DNA of 64,000 nt from Ponticaulis sp. (lineage in GTDB: Bacteria; Pseudomonadota; Alphaproteobacteria; Caulobacterales; Hyphomonadaceae), in contig PBNO01000009.1 of the NCBI GenBank assembly GCA_002723155.1, positions 43,803 to 107,802 of the forward strand, written 5' to 3'. The notes under the pieces are model-generated. The model saw only the letters and a list, made by a program, of their open reading frames with translations, had not been told where the DNA came from and did not search any database. Position 1 is the stretch's first letter. Each line of letters opens with the position of its first letter. Positions 25,152 through 34,324 of this stretch are shown in pieces. The position numbers were made by a program, and so were the translations under genes.

Positions 25152-26099
25152 CTAGTAGCGAGAGGCTGAGATTCCGCGATCTTCCAGCATTTCAAACACG
25201 CTGTCCGGCCCGACGAGATGGCCACCACCAACGGCGATGAATTGGACGCCTTCACCAGCGAGCATGTCTTCGATTTGCTCTGCCCAGTCGGCGTTGCGGT
25301 CAGCGACCATGCGCTCGTATGGCAGCGGTGATAGTGCGGAGTCTTCATCTTCGGCCCATGCCGTGAAGAGTGCTTCCATGCCTTCGACGTCGCCATTTGC
25401 CCAGCCCTCAAAGGCGGAGGTTGCCATGGTCACCATCTCTTCGGTTTCTTCCTCGGAGACCCGTAGCAGATCGCGCAGCGCCTGTTCCTGATCTTCATCC
25501 GGAATGCCTGCGAAGAACTGGATTTGTTGTTCCAGAGTTTCAAACCCGTGAACGCTGTCGCCTTGCTCGATGGCCATACGAACGAGTTGAACATCGATGC
25601 CTTGTTCCGGGTCGTATCCGGCCTCGGAGAGCGGTGCCATACCAACGGCCTGCAGTACGACCCACGGCTTGAGATATTCCATTCCGGCGCGCGCTTCGGC
25701 TGGCATGTTCGCCCGTTCCATCGCGGCGTTGAGGAGTTCGAGTTCTTCGGCGTTCAGGCGGGAAGACAGCGGTGCGTCGACAGATAGCGCATATTGCATC
25801 ATCAGGGGCGCGGCTTCGGCCTGCATGTCGGCGACTGAGCCGGTCAGTGGAATTTCGAGCCAGATTTCGGTGGCTTCGTCGAGCGCTGCATCCAGCTTTT
25901 CGCCGTGCCATTCGGTGCCTTCCGGCAGCATGTGAACCGTGCCGGTCACGTAGATAGTGGAGTCGGCGTCTTCGATCACCCAGATCGGAACTTCGGCTTG
26001 GGCGGGTGAGGCGATAAACGCTGCGGCGGCCAGTTCCAGAGACGCGACCGCAAGTGCCGCACCGAGTTGGGGTAGGTTTGTCTTCAAACACGAGAGCAT
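25152..26099 (-). CDS. TraB/GumN family protein
   Basis: A 315-residue exported member of the TraB/GumN (Tiki-like) family. A signal sequence ending ASPAQA is followed by the N-terminal GTVHMLPEG motif and, near the C-terminus, AVGGGHLVGPDSV, the two His-containing GxxH signatures thought to form a metalloprotease site in Tiki relatives. The middle is Glu-rich and helical. Start 26099 has AAAGGA 8 bases upstream. A longer frame to 26144 would cover a palindromic site. Function in bacteria is unknown, possibly a periplasmic protease. Confidence 0.85.
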   Translation of the reverse strand: MLSCLKTNLPQLGAALAVASLELAAAAFIASPAQAEVPIWVIEDADSTIYVTGTVHMLPEGTEWHGEKLDAALDEATEIWLEIPLTGSVADMQAEAAPLMMQYALSVDAPLSSRLNAEELELLNAAMERANMPAEARAGMEYLKPWVVLQAVGMAPLSEAGYDPEQGIDVQLVRMAIEQGDSVHGFETLEQQIQFFAGIPDEDQEQALRDLLRVSEEETEEMVTMATSAFEGWANGDVEGMEALFTAWAEDEDSALSPLPYERMVADRNADWAEQIEDMLAGEGVQFIAVGGGHLVGPDSVFEMLEDRGISASRY

Positions 26100-26129
26100 G
26101 ACATGTGTCCTTTTCTTTGAGTAAAGCTT

Positions 26130-26190
26130 ACTTGTCATATGCACAAGTGAGAGTCAAGCTAGCTTGTCAAAAAACAATGTGTGCTTGTCA
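26130..26190. promoter_or_regulatory. Palindromic operator-like sites upstream of the TraB/GumN gene
   Basis: A perfect inverted repeat ACTTGT-N7-ACAAGT (26130-26148) is followed by the palindrome CAAGCTAGCTTG (26155-26166). The heptamer CTTGTCA recurs three times (26131, 26163, 26184). These sit 30-90 bases upstream of the start codon on the minus strand, where a repressor or activator would act. The binding protein is unknown. Confidence 0.5.
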
Positions 26191-26202
26191 TGTTAGGCAA
26201 AG

Positions 26203-26230
26203 AAAAAGCCCTCTCCGGCGGGAGAGGGCT
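26203..26230 (-). terminator. Terminator of the dipeptidyl-peptidase gene
   Basis: On the minus strand, AGCCCTCTCC / GGAGAGGGCT with a short loop and a T5 run lies about 25 bases after the peptidase stop. Confidence 0.85.
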
Positions 26231-26255
26231 CTGTTTCTATTGGTGTTCTGGAAGC

Positions 26256-28673
26256 CTATTCGGCAGCATCTGGCATCAGATGACGGTTCAGGAACTGCAT
26301 ACGGGTACGCATGAGGTGCGTGCTGAGTGCCTCACCGCGAATGCCGTGTCGCTGGCCCGGATAAGTCATCAGGTCGAACAGCAGGCCGCGTTGTTGCATC
26401 TCCGCCATCAGACGGGTCGTGTTGTCGAAGGTGACGTTGTCGTCTGCCATGCCGTGCATAAGCAGAAGCGGCGTCAGCTCACCTTCCCAATTGTCGAGAT
26501 GGTAGAACACAGATGACCTGTCATAACCGTCTGCATTGTTCTCCGGCGTGCGCATGTAGCGCTCTGTGTAGAATGTGTCATAGAGCGTCCAGTCCGTGAC
26601 CGGCGCGCCGGATGCGGCCGCTGCGAATGTGCCGGGCTCGGCCTGCAGCATGGTCATCAGGGTCATATAGCCGCCATAGCTCCAGCCCTGAATGGCGATA
26701 CGATCAGGATCTACAAACGGCTGTTCTTTCAGCCATGCAACGCCTGCCAGCTGATCGCGTACTTCTGGTGCACCGGTGAGCTGGAAGATCGCGTCTTCAA
26801 AGCGCTTGCCGCGATAGTATGAGCCCCGGTTATCAAGGCGGAACACGATATAGCCCTGATGTGCGTAGAACTGATCGCCCATGCGTTCCCAGTTGCGGTC
26901 GACGCGCTGGACGTGCGGGCCGCCATATACCTCCACCAGAACCGGATATTGCTGGCTCGGATCGAAATCAGGTGGCGTCTGGATCGAGTAGTACAGCGTT
27001 TGTCCGTCGTCGGCTTCCAGTGTGCCGTATTCTGGTACGGTATGGTTCGCCAGATACGGATAGTATGGATGGCTTTCGTCGAGGCGGTTCTCTTCAATCC
27101 ATGTGATCAGTGTGCCGTCAGCATGGTAGAGGCCGGTCTGCGATGGCTGGGTTGGTGAGGAAGACGTGCCGACAAAGCTCTGGCCATCCGGTGCCATTGT
27201 AATGGACCAGCTTTTGCCCGCTTCGGTGATACGCTCATAATGGGCGCACTCGATGCGCGTGCGCGGCGCTTCCGGCGAACGGTCAATGCACGCGGCGCCC
27301 GGTATCCATTCAGCACCCATTTCTGCGACCTCTTCATCAGAAGGCGGAAGCTGAACGCGATAGAGGTGTGTTTCCAGCGGCGTGTCGAAATTGGCCGTAA
27401 AGTACAGGCGGCCATTATCGCGATTCAGCGCAGAGAAACCGCGTACGACGCCTTCTTCCGTCTGCAGAACCGGCTGCGTGCCGTCACGCGTGACGATCAC
27501 CGGCATGCGGAAGCCGTTTGCTTCTGTGGTTGTCAGGACTGCAATGTCACCCTGTCGGTGAATGCTGCCGCCAGTAGAGCTGAGCGTGATGAAATCGTTT
27601 GAGAGGTTCACCCAGTTCGGCTGGGTTTCCTCATAAAAGCGTTCCTGGGCAAACAGGGTTTGTGGCCAGTGCTGGGTCCAGCGAATGACGGTCTGGTCAC
27701 GGTTCACAGATTGAACCACAAGCGCTTCACCAGCCCAGTTCACGCGTGCCAGATACTGGTCTGTGGCCGGGCCCCAGTCGTCTGTGCGCCAGTTGGCATC
27801 ATGGGTCTGGCTGGTTTCCAGGCTGAAGACTTTCAAGTCGACGATGGCGTTCGGGCGGCCCGCACGTGGATAGCGCTGGTTGATCACCGTCACTTCGTCA
27901 GCGGCAATATCAAAGCGCGGAATGATATCGACAGTGCTTTCATCTACGCGGGTGAAAGCGACGTATTTTTCGTCCGGGCTCCACCAGTAACCGGTATAGC
28001 GGCTCATCTCTTCCTGAGCGACGAATTCAGCTACACCATAAGAAATTGCGTTGTCAGGATCTGCGTCAGGCGTGATCTGCTTTTCCTCGCCGGTTGCCAG
28101 ATCAATGATGAATACGGCGCCGTCGCGAATGAAGCTGACAAAATTGCCTTGCGGGGAGACTTTGGCGTCATACTCGAAGGCTTCGGTATCGGTGAGCTGG
28201 CGTGCTTCAACGTCATCGCCATTGAGTGTGATCAGGTGAAGGTCGCCGCCAATCGGCACGAGGATCGTATTCGCTGTGCCCCAGTCATAAGACACGATAC
28301 CGCGCTGGCCCGCGATACGGCGGCGCTCGCGCAGGGCGATTTCTTCTTCAGAGAGCTGGACTTCCTCAGGCTCGAGGATCTGGGAATCCACCAGAAGGCT
28401 CTGTTCGCCGGTTTCGACATCGAATTGCCAGAGGTCATAGCGTGACGCATCGGTCTCGCGGGCTTTCAGGAAGGTTACGCGGGAACCGTCCGGAGAGAAC
28501 TTGACGCCGCGCGGGCTTGGTCCGGAAAGGGAAGGCGACGCGTAGAGACGCTCAATCGTCAGACGAGGTGATTCGGTCATTTGGTCCGTAGAGCTGGTTT
28601 GAGAGAGGGCCGGGCTGCTCAGAGAGGCAGCAATCCCCAGAAAAAAGGCGGGCAGAAGAGAAAGTTTGTTCAT
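26256..28673 (-). CDS. S9 family serine peptidase, dipeptidyl-peptidase IV-like
   Basis: Exported 805-residue prolyl oligopeptidase-family enzyme. After a signal peptide (LSLLPAFFLGIAASLSSPALSQ) comes an N-terminal beta-propeller, then a catalytic alpha/beta hydrolase domain with Ser in QGWSYGGYMTL (around residue 665), Asp in GMADDNV and His in GQRHGIRG. A Glu-Glu-type motif (AEFVAQEEMSRYTGYWWSPD) matches the amino-terminus anchor of DPP-IV, so release of X-Pro dipeptides in the periplasm is likely. The length is typical. Confidence 0.93.
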   Translation of the reverse strand: MNKLSLLPAFFLGIAASLSSPALSQTSSTDQMTESPRLTIERLYASPSLSGPSPRGVKFSPDGSRVTFLKARETDASRYDLWQFDVETGEQSLLVDSQILEPEEVQLSEEEIALRERRRIAGQRGIVSYDWGTANTILVPIGGDLHLITLNGDDVEARQLTDTEAFEYDAKVSPQGNFVSFIRDGAVFIIDLATGEEKQITPDADPDNAISYGVAEFVAQEEMSRYTGYWWSPDEKYVAFTRVDESTVDIIPRFDIAADEVTVINQRYPRAGRPNAIVDLKVFSLETSQTHDANWRTDDWGPATDQYLARVNWAGEALVVQSVNRDQTVIRWTQHWPQTLFAQERFYEETQPNWVNLSNDFITLSSTGGSIHRQGDIAVLTTTEANGFRMPVIVTRDGTQPVLQTEEGVVRGFSALNRDNGRLYFTANFDTPLETHLYRVQLPPSDEEVAEMGAEWIPGAACIDRSPEAPRTRIECAHYERITEAGKSWSITMAPDGQSFVGTSSSPTQPSQTGLYHADGTLITWIEENRLDESHPYYPYLANHTVPEYGTLEADDGQTLYYSIQTPPDFDPSQQYPVLVEVYGGPHVQRVDRNWERMGDQFYAHQGYIVFRLDNRGSYYRGKRFEDAIFQLTGAPEVRDQLAGVAWLKEQPFVDPDRIAIQGWSYGGYMTLMTMLQAEPGTFAAAASGAPVTDWTLYDTFYTERYMRTPENNADGYDRSSVFYHLDNWEGELTPLLLMHGMADDNVTFDNTTRLMAEMQQRGLLFDLMTYPGQRHGIRGEALSTHLMRTRMQFLNRHLMPDAAE

Positions 28674-28726
28674 GGAACCCGTTTTAGCGTTGTTTTCGAC
28701 TGTGTCATCGTCACAGTATAGAATTT

Positions 28727-29176
28727 ATGAGCGACGCAAATGCCCTTTATGAGACCGCGCGCCGGATCGCTTCAGTGGCGGAAAGCCATGAAGAAGCTTG
28801 CACGGCGTCGGGGCTCATGCATCAGGCCGCTGAACTGGGACACGGTCCAGCCGCAGGTGCTTACGCGAATATGTTGATGAGCGGCTTCGGTTGCGGTCAG
28901 GATATTGAAAAAGCCATCCATTACTGGACACGCGCTGCCCTTGATGGCGCAGATGCAGACAGTGCTTTCAGGCTCGGTCTCATCTGTCGTGACGGACAGA
29001 TCGCGCATGAAGACATGCCACTGGCGCTGGCTTGGTTCCTCATCGCGCGTGACCTCGGTTGCGATGTCGTGCTGCCGGATATTGATGAAGTGCAATACCA
29101 GATGAATGAGGGTGAGGCCGCGGACGCCTATCTTCGTTATGACGAGCTGCGTGCGAGCTGCGAAGCCCTGCGATAA
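28727..29176 (+). CDS. Sel1-like repeat protein
   Basis: A 149-residue cytoplasmic helical protein. About three Sel1/TPR-type repeats can be read: LMHQAAELGHGPAAGAYANM, KAIHYWTRAALDGADADSAF followed by RLGLICRDG, and MPLALAWFLIARDLG. Such repeats scaffold protein-protein contacts. No partner is evident. The ATG has no clear Shine-Dalgarno sequence. It diverges from the dipeptidyl-peptidase gene. Confidence 0.75.
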   Translation: MSDANALYETARRIASVAESHEEACTASGLMHQAAELGHGPAAGAYANMLMSGFGCGQDIEKAIHYWTRAALDGADADSAFRLGLICRDGQIAHEDMPLALAWFLIARDLGCDVVLPDIDEVQYQMNEGEAADAYLRYDELRASCEALR

Positions 29177-29213
29177 GGGGCATTCGAGCGACAGGTGATG
29201 GCCGGTCTGAGTT

Positions 29214-29957
29214 TTAACTGCCCAATCCCATGACACGACCGGCAATCATGCTTGCGACCATGATGCAGAGCGAGTTTGCGATCATCCCGGTCACATTTGA
29301 GGATACGGCAAACAAACCTGATTCCATGACCCGGACAGCTCGTTCACCGCTTACCCCGCCGCGATAGGACGTTATGAAGTCCAGCACCAGCGTGACGCTC
29401 ATCATGGCAAAAGAATATTTGAGCATTTCTTCGGCCGTCATGAACTTCATTGCGGGCAGCATGAAAAGCGTAGCCAGACCATTTGGTAGCAAGGCCAGCA
29501 TATAAAGCCTCACACGGACAATGGCGTTCGTACCCTTACCCCAGATGGGTAACAGCAATGCTGCGATGGACTGAAACAGCATGAAGCTGAAGGGAAACAA
29601 CAACAGGTAATAATTGATGATTGTTTCAGTTGCATCTTGCAGCGCTTCTTCGGTCTCAAACAGTTCCATACTGGCAAGCTGAACTTCGATGAGTTCGTAC
29701 ATGGAACTATCTGCGCCAGCCCAGAGAAAGCGCACAGCCGTCATAACCGCCAGAAGCGAGAACAAAAGCCGGATCGAAGGTGTATAGCTTCGGTCCATCC
29801 AGTCTGGCGAGCGTGCGGCCTCATATCCCTTTCGGGGTGAGGCGAACATCACCCACAGCGTTTTCAGGCCCCGCAGATTGAGGCCGAACATGTCTTCGAT
29901 CAGGTCGTCGCCGCCGACCTTGCGTGATTTTAGCTGATTGCTTTCGTCATCTGACAC
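29214..29957 (-). CDS. Hypothetical polytopic membrane protein, paralogue A
   Basis: A 247-residue protein with a charged N-terminus (LIEDMFGLNLRGLKTL) and about five transmembrane helices. It is clearly paralogous to the gene at 31295-32032: both share the pattern S-x-DW-x3-SYTPSIRLLFS-x-LAV with FLWAG-x-DS, and TSYRG near the C-terminus. I do not recognise the family. It overlaps the end of the upstream b561-YceI gene by 11 bases, so the three genes 32032 to 29214 form an operon and probably one functional unit. Confidence 0.75.
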   Translation of the reverse strand: MSDDESNQLKSRKVGGDDLIEDMFGLNLRGLKTLWVMFASPRKGYEAARSPDWMDRSYTPSIRLLFSLLAVMTAVRFLWAGADSSMYELIEVQLASMELFETEEALQDATETIINYYLLLFPFSFMLFQSIAALLLPIWGKGTNAIVRVRLYMLALLPNGLATLFMLPAMKFMTAEEMLKYSFAMMSVTLVLDFITSYRGGVSGERAVRVMESGLFAVSSNVTGMIANSLCIMVASMIAGRVMGLGS

Positions 29958-31209
29958 GGTCTGCCCCCACCTGTACCGAAACGGTCACAGATGTGTTTTC
30001 AGGTTGTGCGTCGCCAATGTCAAAGTCTGCGCGGTCGAATTCCACAAGGCCGTTTGCCAGCGCGTGATTGTCTTCCAATGCCACGCTGAATGTGAGCGTT
30101 ACGGGCGCAGTGATGTCACGCAGGGTGAGGTCGCCGGTGGCTTCGAATTCAAGCTCGCCCGTGCGCGTGATGTTTCTGGATACGAAATGTGCTTGCGGGA
30201 AGCGCGGTGTGTTCAGCCAGCCTGCCGCTGTGGCCTGCATGCGAACATTGCTGTCATCGCTCTCAAGGCTACGCGTGCCAATCAGCACGTCGATATAATC
30301 GTCGGGCTGTGGCTCATCGAGGTTCAGCTCGATAGCGCCCTGAACATCATCCATACGGGCGATGCGCGGTGCGCCGTTTGCGAAGGCGGTGACCTCGATG
30401 AAGGTTTCATCTTCGATGATCGTCCAGGCGTTCGGGCCTGTCGCGACTGCCGGTACGAGCAGGCCTTCGTCGTCAGTCGCGGTCTCTGTTGCTGCTGGTT
30501 CGGCAGGTTCCGTAGCATCTGCTTCCGGTTCGGCAGATGTGGCCTCCGCCGCAGCATGATCATGGCCTTCTTCCTCGTGGCCGCCCTGATAGCTCACCAT
30601 GGAATAGGCAACGCCGCCGCCCATCACGGCTGCAAATAGCAGCGCCAGAAGCGGGCCAAAGCCGCGACCGGCCATGCGTTGCATGATGTTGTCGCGTGAA
30701 ATGAAATAGTGTTTCGCCGCCGCGCCCACATGGAGGACGAACAGGCCAAGCGTCGCGAACGCAAAGAATTCGTGGAAGCCGGAGAAGAGCTCGGCAACAC
30801 CTTCGTCCACTGGTACCGGCAGGTGCGGCACAGGGATGGTGAAGAACAGCTTGGTCGGAATATCCAGCGGGCTGGCAGAGACGTAAATCCAGCCAATCAC
30901 CGGCACGCCAATCATCAGCACATAGAAGGCGATATGAGTGATCTTGCTGATCACCTTCTCCCAGACCGGCATTCCGATTGGTGTTGGCGGAGCGCGGTAA
31001 GCAACGCGCCAGAACAGACGGAAGATCGACAGGATCAGCACAACAAAACCGAAGCTCTTATGAAGCTGGAAGGCATTGAACTGGAAGTCTTCAGACAAGC
31101 CCTCGTGGGTCATCAGCCATCCGCCGATGAAATTGCCCAGAATGAGAAAGGCAATCACCCAGTGGAGGAAGCGGGCAACGCTATTATATCTCGAAGTGTC
31201 TGCGTACAT
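29947..31209 (-). CDS. Cytochrome b561 - YceI domain fusion protein
   Basis: A 420-residue membrane protein. Residues 1-180 form a four-helix cytochrome b561 with haem histidines in RFLHWVIAFLI, FQLHKSFGFVVL, ITHIAFYVLM and LFVLHVGAAAKHYF. A fifth helix follows, then an Ala/Glu/Pro-rich linker (210-245) containing GHEEEGHDHA, and finally a periplasmic YceI-like lipocalin domain (AWTIIEDETFIEVTAF to the end) that in relatives binds polyisoprenoids such as ubiquinone. The fusion suggests electron transfer to or from a bound quinone-like lipid. It lies between two paralogous membrane proteins in one operon. Confidence 0.87.
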   Translation of the reverse strand: MYADTSRYNSVARFLHWVIAFLILGNFIGGWLMTHEGLSEDFQFNAFQLHKSFGFVVLILSIFRLFWRVAYRAPPTPIGMPVWEKVISKITHIAFYVLMIGVPVIGWIYVSASPLDIPTKLFFTIPVPHLPVPVDEGVAELFSGFHEFFAFATLGLFVLHVGAAAKHYFISRDNIMQRMAGRGFGPLLALLFAAVMGGGVAYSMVSYQGGHEEEGHDHAAAEATSAEPEADATEPAEPAATETATDDEGLLVPAVATGPNAWTIIEDETFIEVTAFANGAPRIARMDDVQGAIELNLDEPQPDDYIDVLIGTRSLESDDSNVRMQATAAGWLNTPRFPQAHFVSRNITRTGELEFEATGDLTLRDITAPVTLTFSVALEDNHALANGLVEFDRADFDIGDAQPENTSVTVSVQVGADRVR

Positions 31210-31294
31210 GTGACCTGTCCGATTTGTGTTTGCCGAGATATGGCAGCTTCAACTCATATTACCAGCCGTCATCGCGTCACACCGTACGAAATCA

Positions 31295-32032
31295 TCAGCC
31301 TGTGAGCGCGGCAAATTTGAGAGATACAAACAAACTCGCAATGGCAAATCCACCTGTGTTTGCAACAAGTGATGCCACCAATGCCGTCAGGCCCAGAAGG
31401 CAGGACTTAAATAAACGAGTTAAGCGTTCGCTTCCTGCGACCGCGCCGCGATAGCTGGTCAGCACATCCAGAAGGTAGGTCACGACGAACATCAGCACCG
31501 TGTAATGCCAATAAAATGACAGTGGGATCATCGATAAAAATGGCAACATGATCAGCGTGACGAGTGTGCTGGGCGTGATTGCCAGAAAGTAAAACCGGAT
31601 GCGTAAGGTCGTCTTTGTTCCGGTTCCCCAGATATGAAGGCTGAGTGCAGCGAGTATCTGAGCGAGCATGAAGGTGAACGGAAACATGAGTAGGAAAGCG
31701 CTCATGATCTCGTTTCGGATCAGATCTGCTACGGCCGGGTCGTTGATTGCAGGCGACGCCATCAACTGGTCAAACGTCGACTGGCTCATATAGCTGTCAG
31801 GACCCGCCCAGAGAAAACGGATAGCTGCAATTACAGCCAGGATAGAGAATACGAGACGAATTGAGGGCGTGTAGCTTCCACCTGACCAATCGGCGCTTCG
31901 CGATGCTTCGAAAACAGTTTTTGGTTGTGTGAAAAGGTGACTGATTGTTTTGAGCCCTCGCACGCTCAGGCCAAACATATCCTCAGAGAGGTCGTGAACA
32001 CCAAGAGGTGTGTTTCCTTGCGTGCTGGGCAT
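31295..32032 (-). CDS. Hypothetical polytopic membrane protein, paralogue B
   Basis: A 245-residue protein with about five transmembrane helices, paralogous to the gene at 29214-29957 (shared DLSEDMFGLSVRGLKTI start, SADWSGGSYTPSIRLVFS, FLWAGPDS and TSYRGAVAG). First gene of the three-gene operon with the b561-YceI fusion; the gap to that gene is 85 bases. GAGGAG precedes the ATG. Function unknown; the duplicated arrangement suggests the two may form a heteromer around the cytochrome (inference). Confidence 0.75.
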   Translation of the reverse strand: MPSTQGNTPLGVHDLSEDMFGLSVRGLKTISHLFTQPKTVFEASRSADWSGGSYTPSIRLVFSILAVIAAIRFLWAGPDSYMSQSTFDQLMASPAINDPAVADLIRNEIMSAFLLMFPFTFMLAQILAALSLHIWGTGTKTTLRIRFYFLAITPSTLVTLIMLPFLSMIPLSFYWHYTVLMFVVTYLLDVLTSYRGAVAGSERLTRLFKSCLLGLTALVASLVANTGGFAIASLFVSLKFAALTG

Positions 32033-32128
32033 TGTTTCTCCTCAATCGCAGTCGCGTATTGAATTCATCGATTAACTCAGGCAAAACGCAGCCTTTGAAA
32101 TTCTTGGAATTCAGAGAGCACGCAGTCA

Positions 32129-33796
32129 ATGGCATCTTACCAGTATATCTATCAGCTTCAGGGCCTGTCCAAAACCTATCCGGGCGGCAAGAAGGTGTTT
32201 GAGAATATCCACCTGTCATTCCTTCCGGACGCCAAAATCGGCGTTGTCGGTGTGAACGGTTCTGGTAAGTCGTCCCTTCTGCGCATCATGGCGCAGCAGG
32301 ACACAGAATTTAACGGCGAAGCGCGCGCTGCAGATGGCATCAAAATCGGCTATCTGCCGCAGGAGCCGCAGCTCGATCCGAACAAGTCCGTGTTCGAGAA
32401 CATCGCGGCTGAATGCCCTGAAAAGCAGCTCTTCGACAAATACAACGAAGTCTCCATGAAGATGGCGGAAGACTATTCCGACGAGCTTATGGAAGAGATG
32501 ACGACGCTGCAGGAGCAGATCGACGCGGCTGATGCATGGGACATCGATTCCAAAATCCGCATGTCCATGGACGCGCTGCGCTGCCCGGATGAGGACGCTG
32601 ACGTGACCAAGCTCTCAGGTGGTGAGATCCGCCGCGTAGCCATCGTGCGTCTGCTGCTCTCCAAGCCTGACATGATCATCATGGACGAACCGACCAACCA
32701 CCTTGATGCGGAAACGGTTGCGTGGCTCCAGAACTATCTGGTCAACTTCACAGGCTGTGTAATCCTCGTAACCCACGACCGTTACTTCCTCGATCAGGTG
32801 ACCGGCTGGATCCTCGAACTCGACCGTGGTCGCGGCATTCCATACGAAGGCAACTATTCGGCATGGGTCGAGAAGAAAGCCAAGCGTATGGAGCAGGAAG
32901 CGCGCGAAGAAGCCTCCAAGAAGCGCACGCTCTCCAAAGAACTTGAGTGGGTCCGCGCCGGCGCGAAAGCCCGTCAGGCCAAATCCAAAGCCCGTATCCA
33001 GCGCTATGAAGAAATGGCGTCCAAGGCGGAGGCTGAGAAGGTCTCTACAGCTCAGATCCGCATTCCGCCTGGTCCGCGTCTTGGCGGCGTGGTTCTGGAA
33101 GTCGATCACCTCTCCAAAGGCTTTGGCGAGCGTCTCCTGATTGACGACCTCTCCTTTAAACTGCCTCCGGGTGGTATCGTTGGTGTCATCGGTCCGAATG
33201 GCGCGGGTAAATCTACGCTGTTCCGCATGATTATCGGTCAGGAAACCCCTGATGACGGTACGCTGCGTGTGGGTGACACGGTGAAGCTCGGCTATGTTGA
33301 CCAGTCCCGCGACGCGCTCGACCCGAAAGCAACTGTCTGGCAGGAAATCTCCGGCGGTACAGATGTGATCGACCTTGGCGGTGTGGAAGTGAATTCACGC
33401 GCTTATGTTGGTGCGTTCAACTTCAAAGGCTCTGACCAGCAAAAGCCAGTAGGTATTCTTTCCGGTGGTGAGCGTAACCGCGTCCACCTCGCGAAAATGC
33501 TGAAATCCGGCGCCAACCTGCTCCTCCTCGACGAACCGACCAACGACCTCGACGTGGAAACCCTGCAGGCGCTTGAGGAAGGTCTTGAGAACTTCCCGGG
33601 CTGCGCCGTGGTCATCTCGCACGACCGCTGGTTCCTTGACCGTATGTGTACGCACATTCTGGCCTTTGAAGGCGACAGCCATGTTGAATGGTTCGAAGGT
33701 GACTTCTCGTCTTACATTGAAGACAAGAAGCGTCGCCTCGGTGCCGAGGCTGTCGAGCCGAAGCGTCCGAAGTTCAAGAAGTTCTCTCGCGACTAA
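32129..33796 (+). CDS. ettA: Energy-dependent translational throttle protein EttA (ABC-F)
   Basis: A 555-residue ABC-F ATPase that binds the ribosomal E site and gates translation by energy state. Two ABC domains are present: Walker A GVNGSGKSSLLRI and signature KLSGGEIRRVAIVRLLL in the first, GPNGAGKSTLFRM and ILSGGERNRVHLAKML in the second. The interdomain P-site tRNA motif is Lys/Glu-rich (EEASKKRTLSKELEWVR). Both Walker B boxes (LDEPTN type) are intact and there are no membrane helices. Length matches E. coli EttA. It ends at a strong terminator. Confidence 0.94.
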   Translation: MASYQYIYQLQGLSKTYPGGKKVFENIHLSFLPDAKIGVVGVNGSGKSSLLRIMAQQDTEFNGEARAADGIKIGYLPQEPQLDPNKSVFENIAAECPEKQLFDKYNEVSMKMAEDYSDELMEEMTTLQEQIDAADAWDIDSKIRMSMDALRCPDEDADVTKLSGGEIRRVAIVRLLLSKPDMIIMDEPTNHLDAETVAWLQNYLVNFTGCVILVTHDRYFLDQVTGWILELDRGRGIPYEGNYSAWVEKKAKRMEQEAREEASKKRTLSKELEWVRAGAKARQAKSKARIQRYEEMASKAEAEKVSTAQIRIPPGPRLGGVVLEVDHLSKGFGERLLIDDLSFKLPPGGIVGVIGPNGAGKSTLFRMIIGQETPDDGTLRVGDTVKLGYVDQSRDALDPKATVWQEISGGTDVIDLGGVEVNSRAYVGAFNFKGSDQQKPVGILSGGERNRVHLAKMLKSGANLLLLDEPTNDLDVETLQALEEGLENFPGCAVVISHDRWFLDRMCTHILAFEGDSHVEWFEGDFSSYIEDKKRRLGAEAVEPKRPKFKKFSRD

Positions 33797-33805
33797 GATA
33801 TTCAG

Positions 33806-33830
33806 ACGGGCTCTTCGGAGCCCGTTTTTT
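33806..33830 (+). terminator. Terminator of ettA
   Basis: ACGGGCTC-TTCG-GAGCCCGT hairpin with a stable UUCG tetraloop and a T6 run lies 9 bases after the ettA stop. Confidence 0.93.
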
Positions 33831-33918
33831 ATTGCCGGACGTCCACCTGCTCACGCTCGGGCGACCATGTTTCTGATTTCTCTTGCAGGTTGTGCGTGTT
33901 TCACCCATGCTTCGATGC

Positions 33919-34314
33919 ATGAGTCAGAACACTGTTATTCGTGAGTGCGGGTCGATTGAGGAGGCGGTTGTCCTCGCCGGGTATCTGCAGGCAAACGGCA
34001 TTCCAGCCATCGTTCCCGATTACAATATGGCGATCAATCAGTGGATGATGAGCATGGCAAATTCATGCCGTGTTGTTGTTCCGTCCGCCACCGGGGATGA
34101 GGCGAACGCTCTGCTCGCAAAGGCGGAGTCCGGCGAAACGGTTGCCATGGCTGGCGATGAACAGGCTACGCAGCAGGTAAAGCGCCGCGACCGCTGGAAA
34201 GTCTGGGTCTTCGAGACCTTGTCCCTGAACTATGTATTCTACGTTCTGATATTTGGATTGATCGCGTTCGATCGTGTGCGCCGCGGCGAGCGGTATATGT
34301 TCAAGCAATTCTGA
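33919..34314 (+). CDS. DUF2007-like small protein with C-terminal membrane helix, copy 1
   Basis: A 131-residue protein. The N-terminal domain (IEEAVVLAGYLQANGIPAIV) resembles DUF2007, a small alpha/beta domain with PII-like topology often called putative signal-transducing. A linker ends in RRDRWKVW, followed by one hydrophobic helix (YVFYVLIFGLIAF) and a basic tail. A paralogue with the same order lies at 35337-35720. The start at 33919 is inferred by alignment to that paralogue; no good ribosome site is visible and the frame opens at 33883. Confidence 0.7.
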   Translation: MSQNTVIRECGSIEEAVVLAGYLQANGIPAIVPDYNMAINQWMMSMANSCRVVVPSATGDEANALLAKAESGETVAMAGDEQATQQVKRRDRWKVWVFETLSLNYVFYVLIFGLIAFDRVRRGERYMFKQF

Positions 34315-34324
34315 AGGGCCAATC

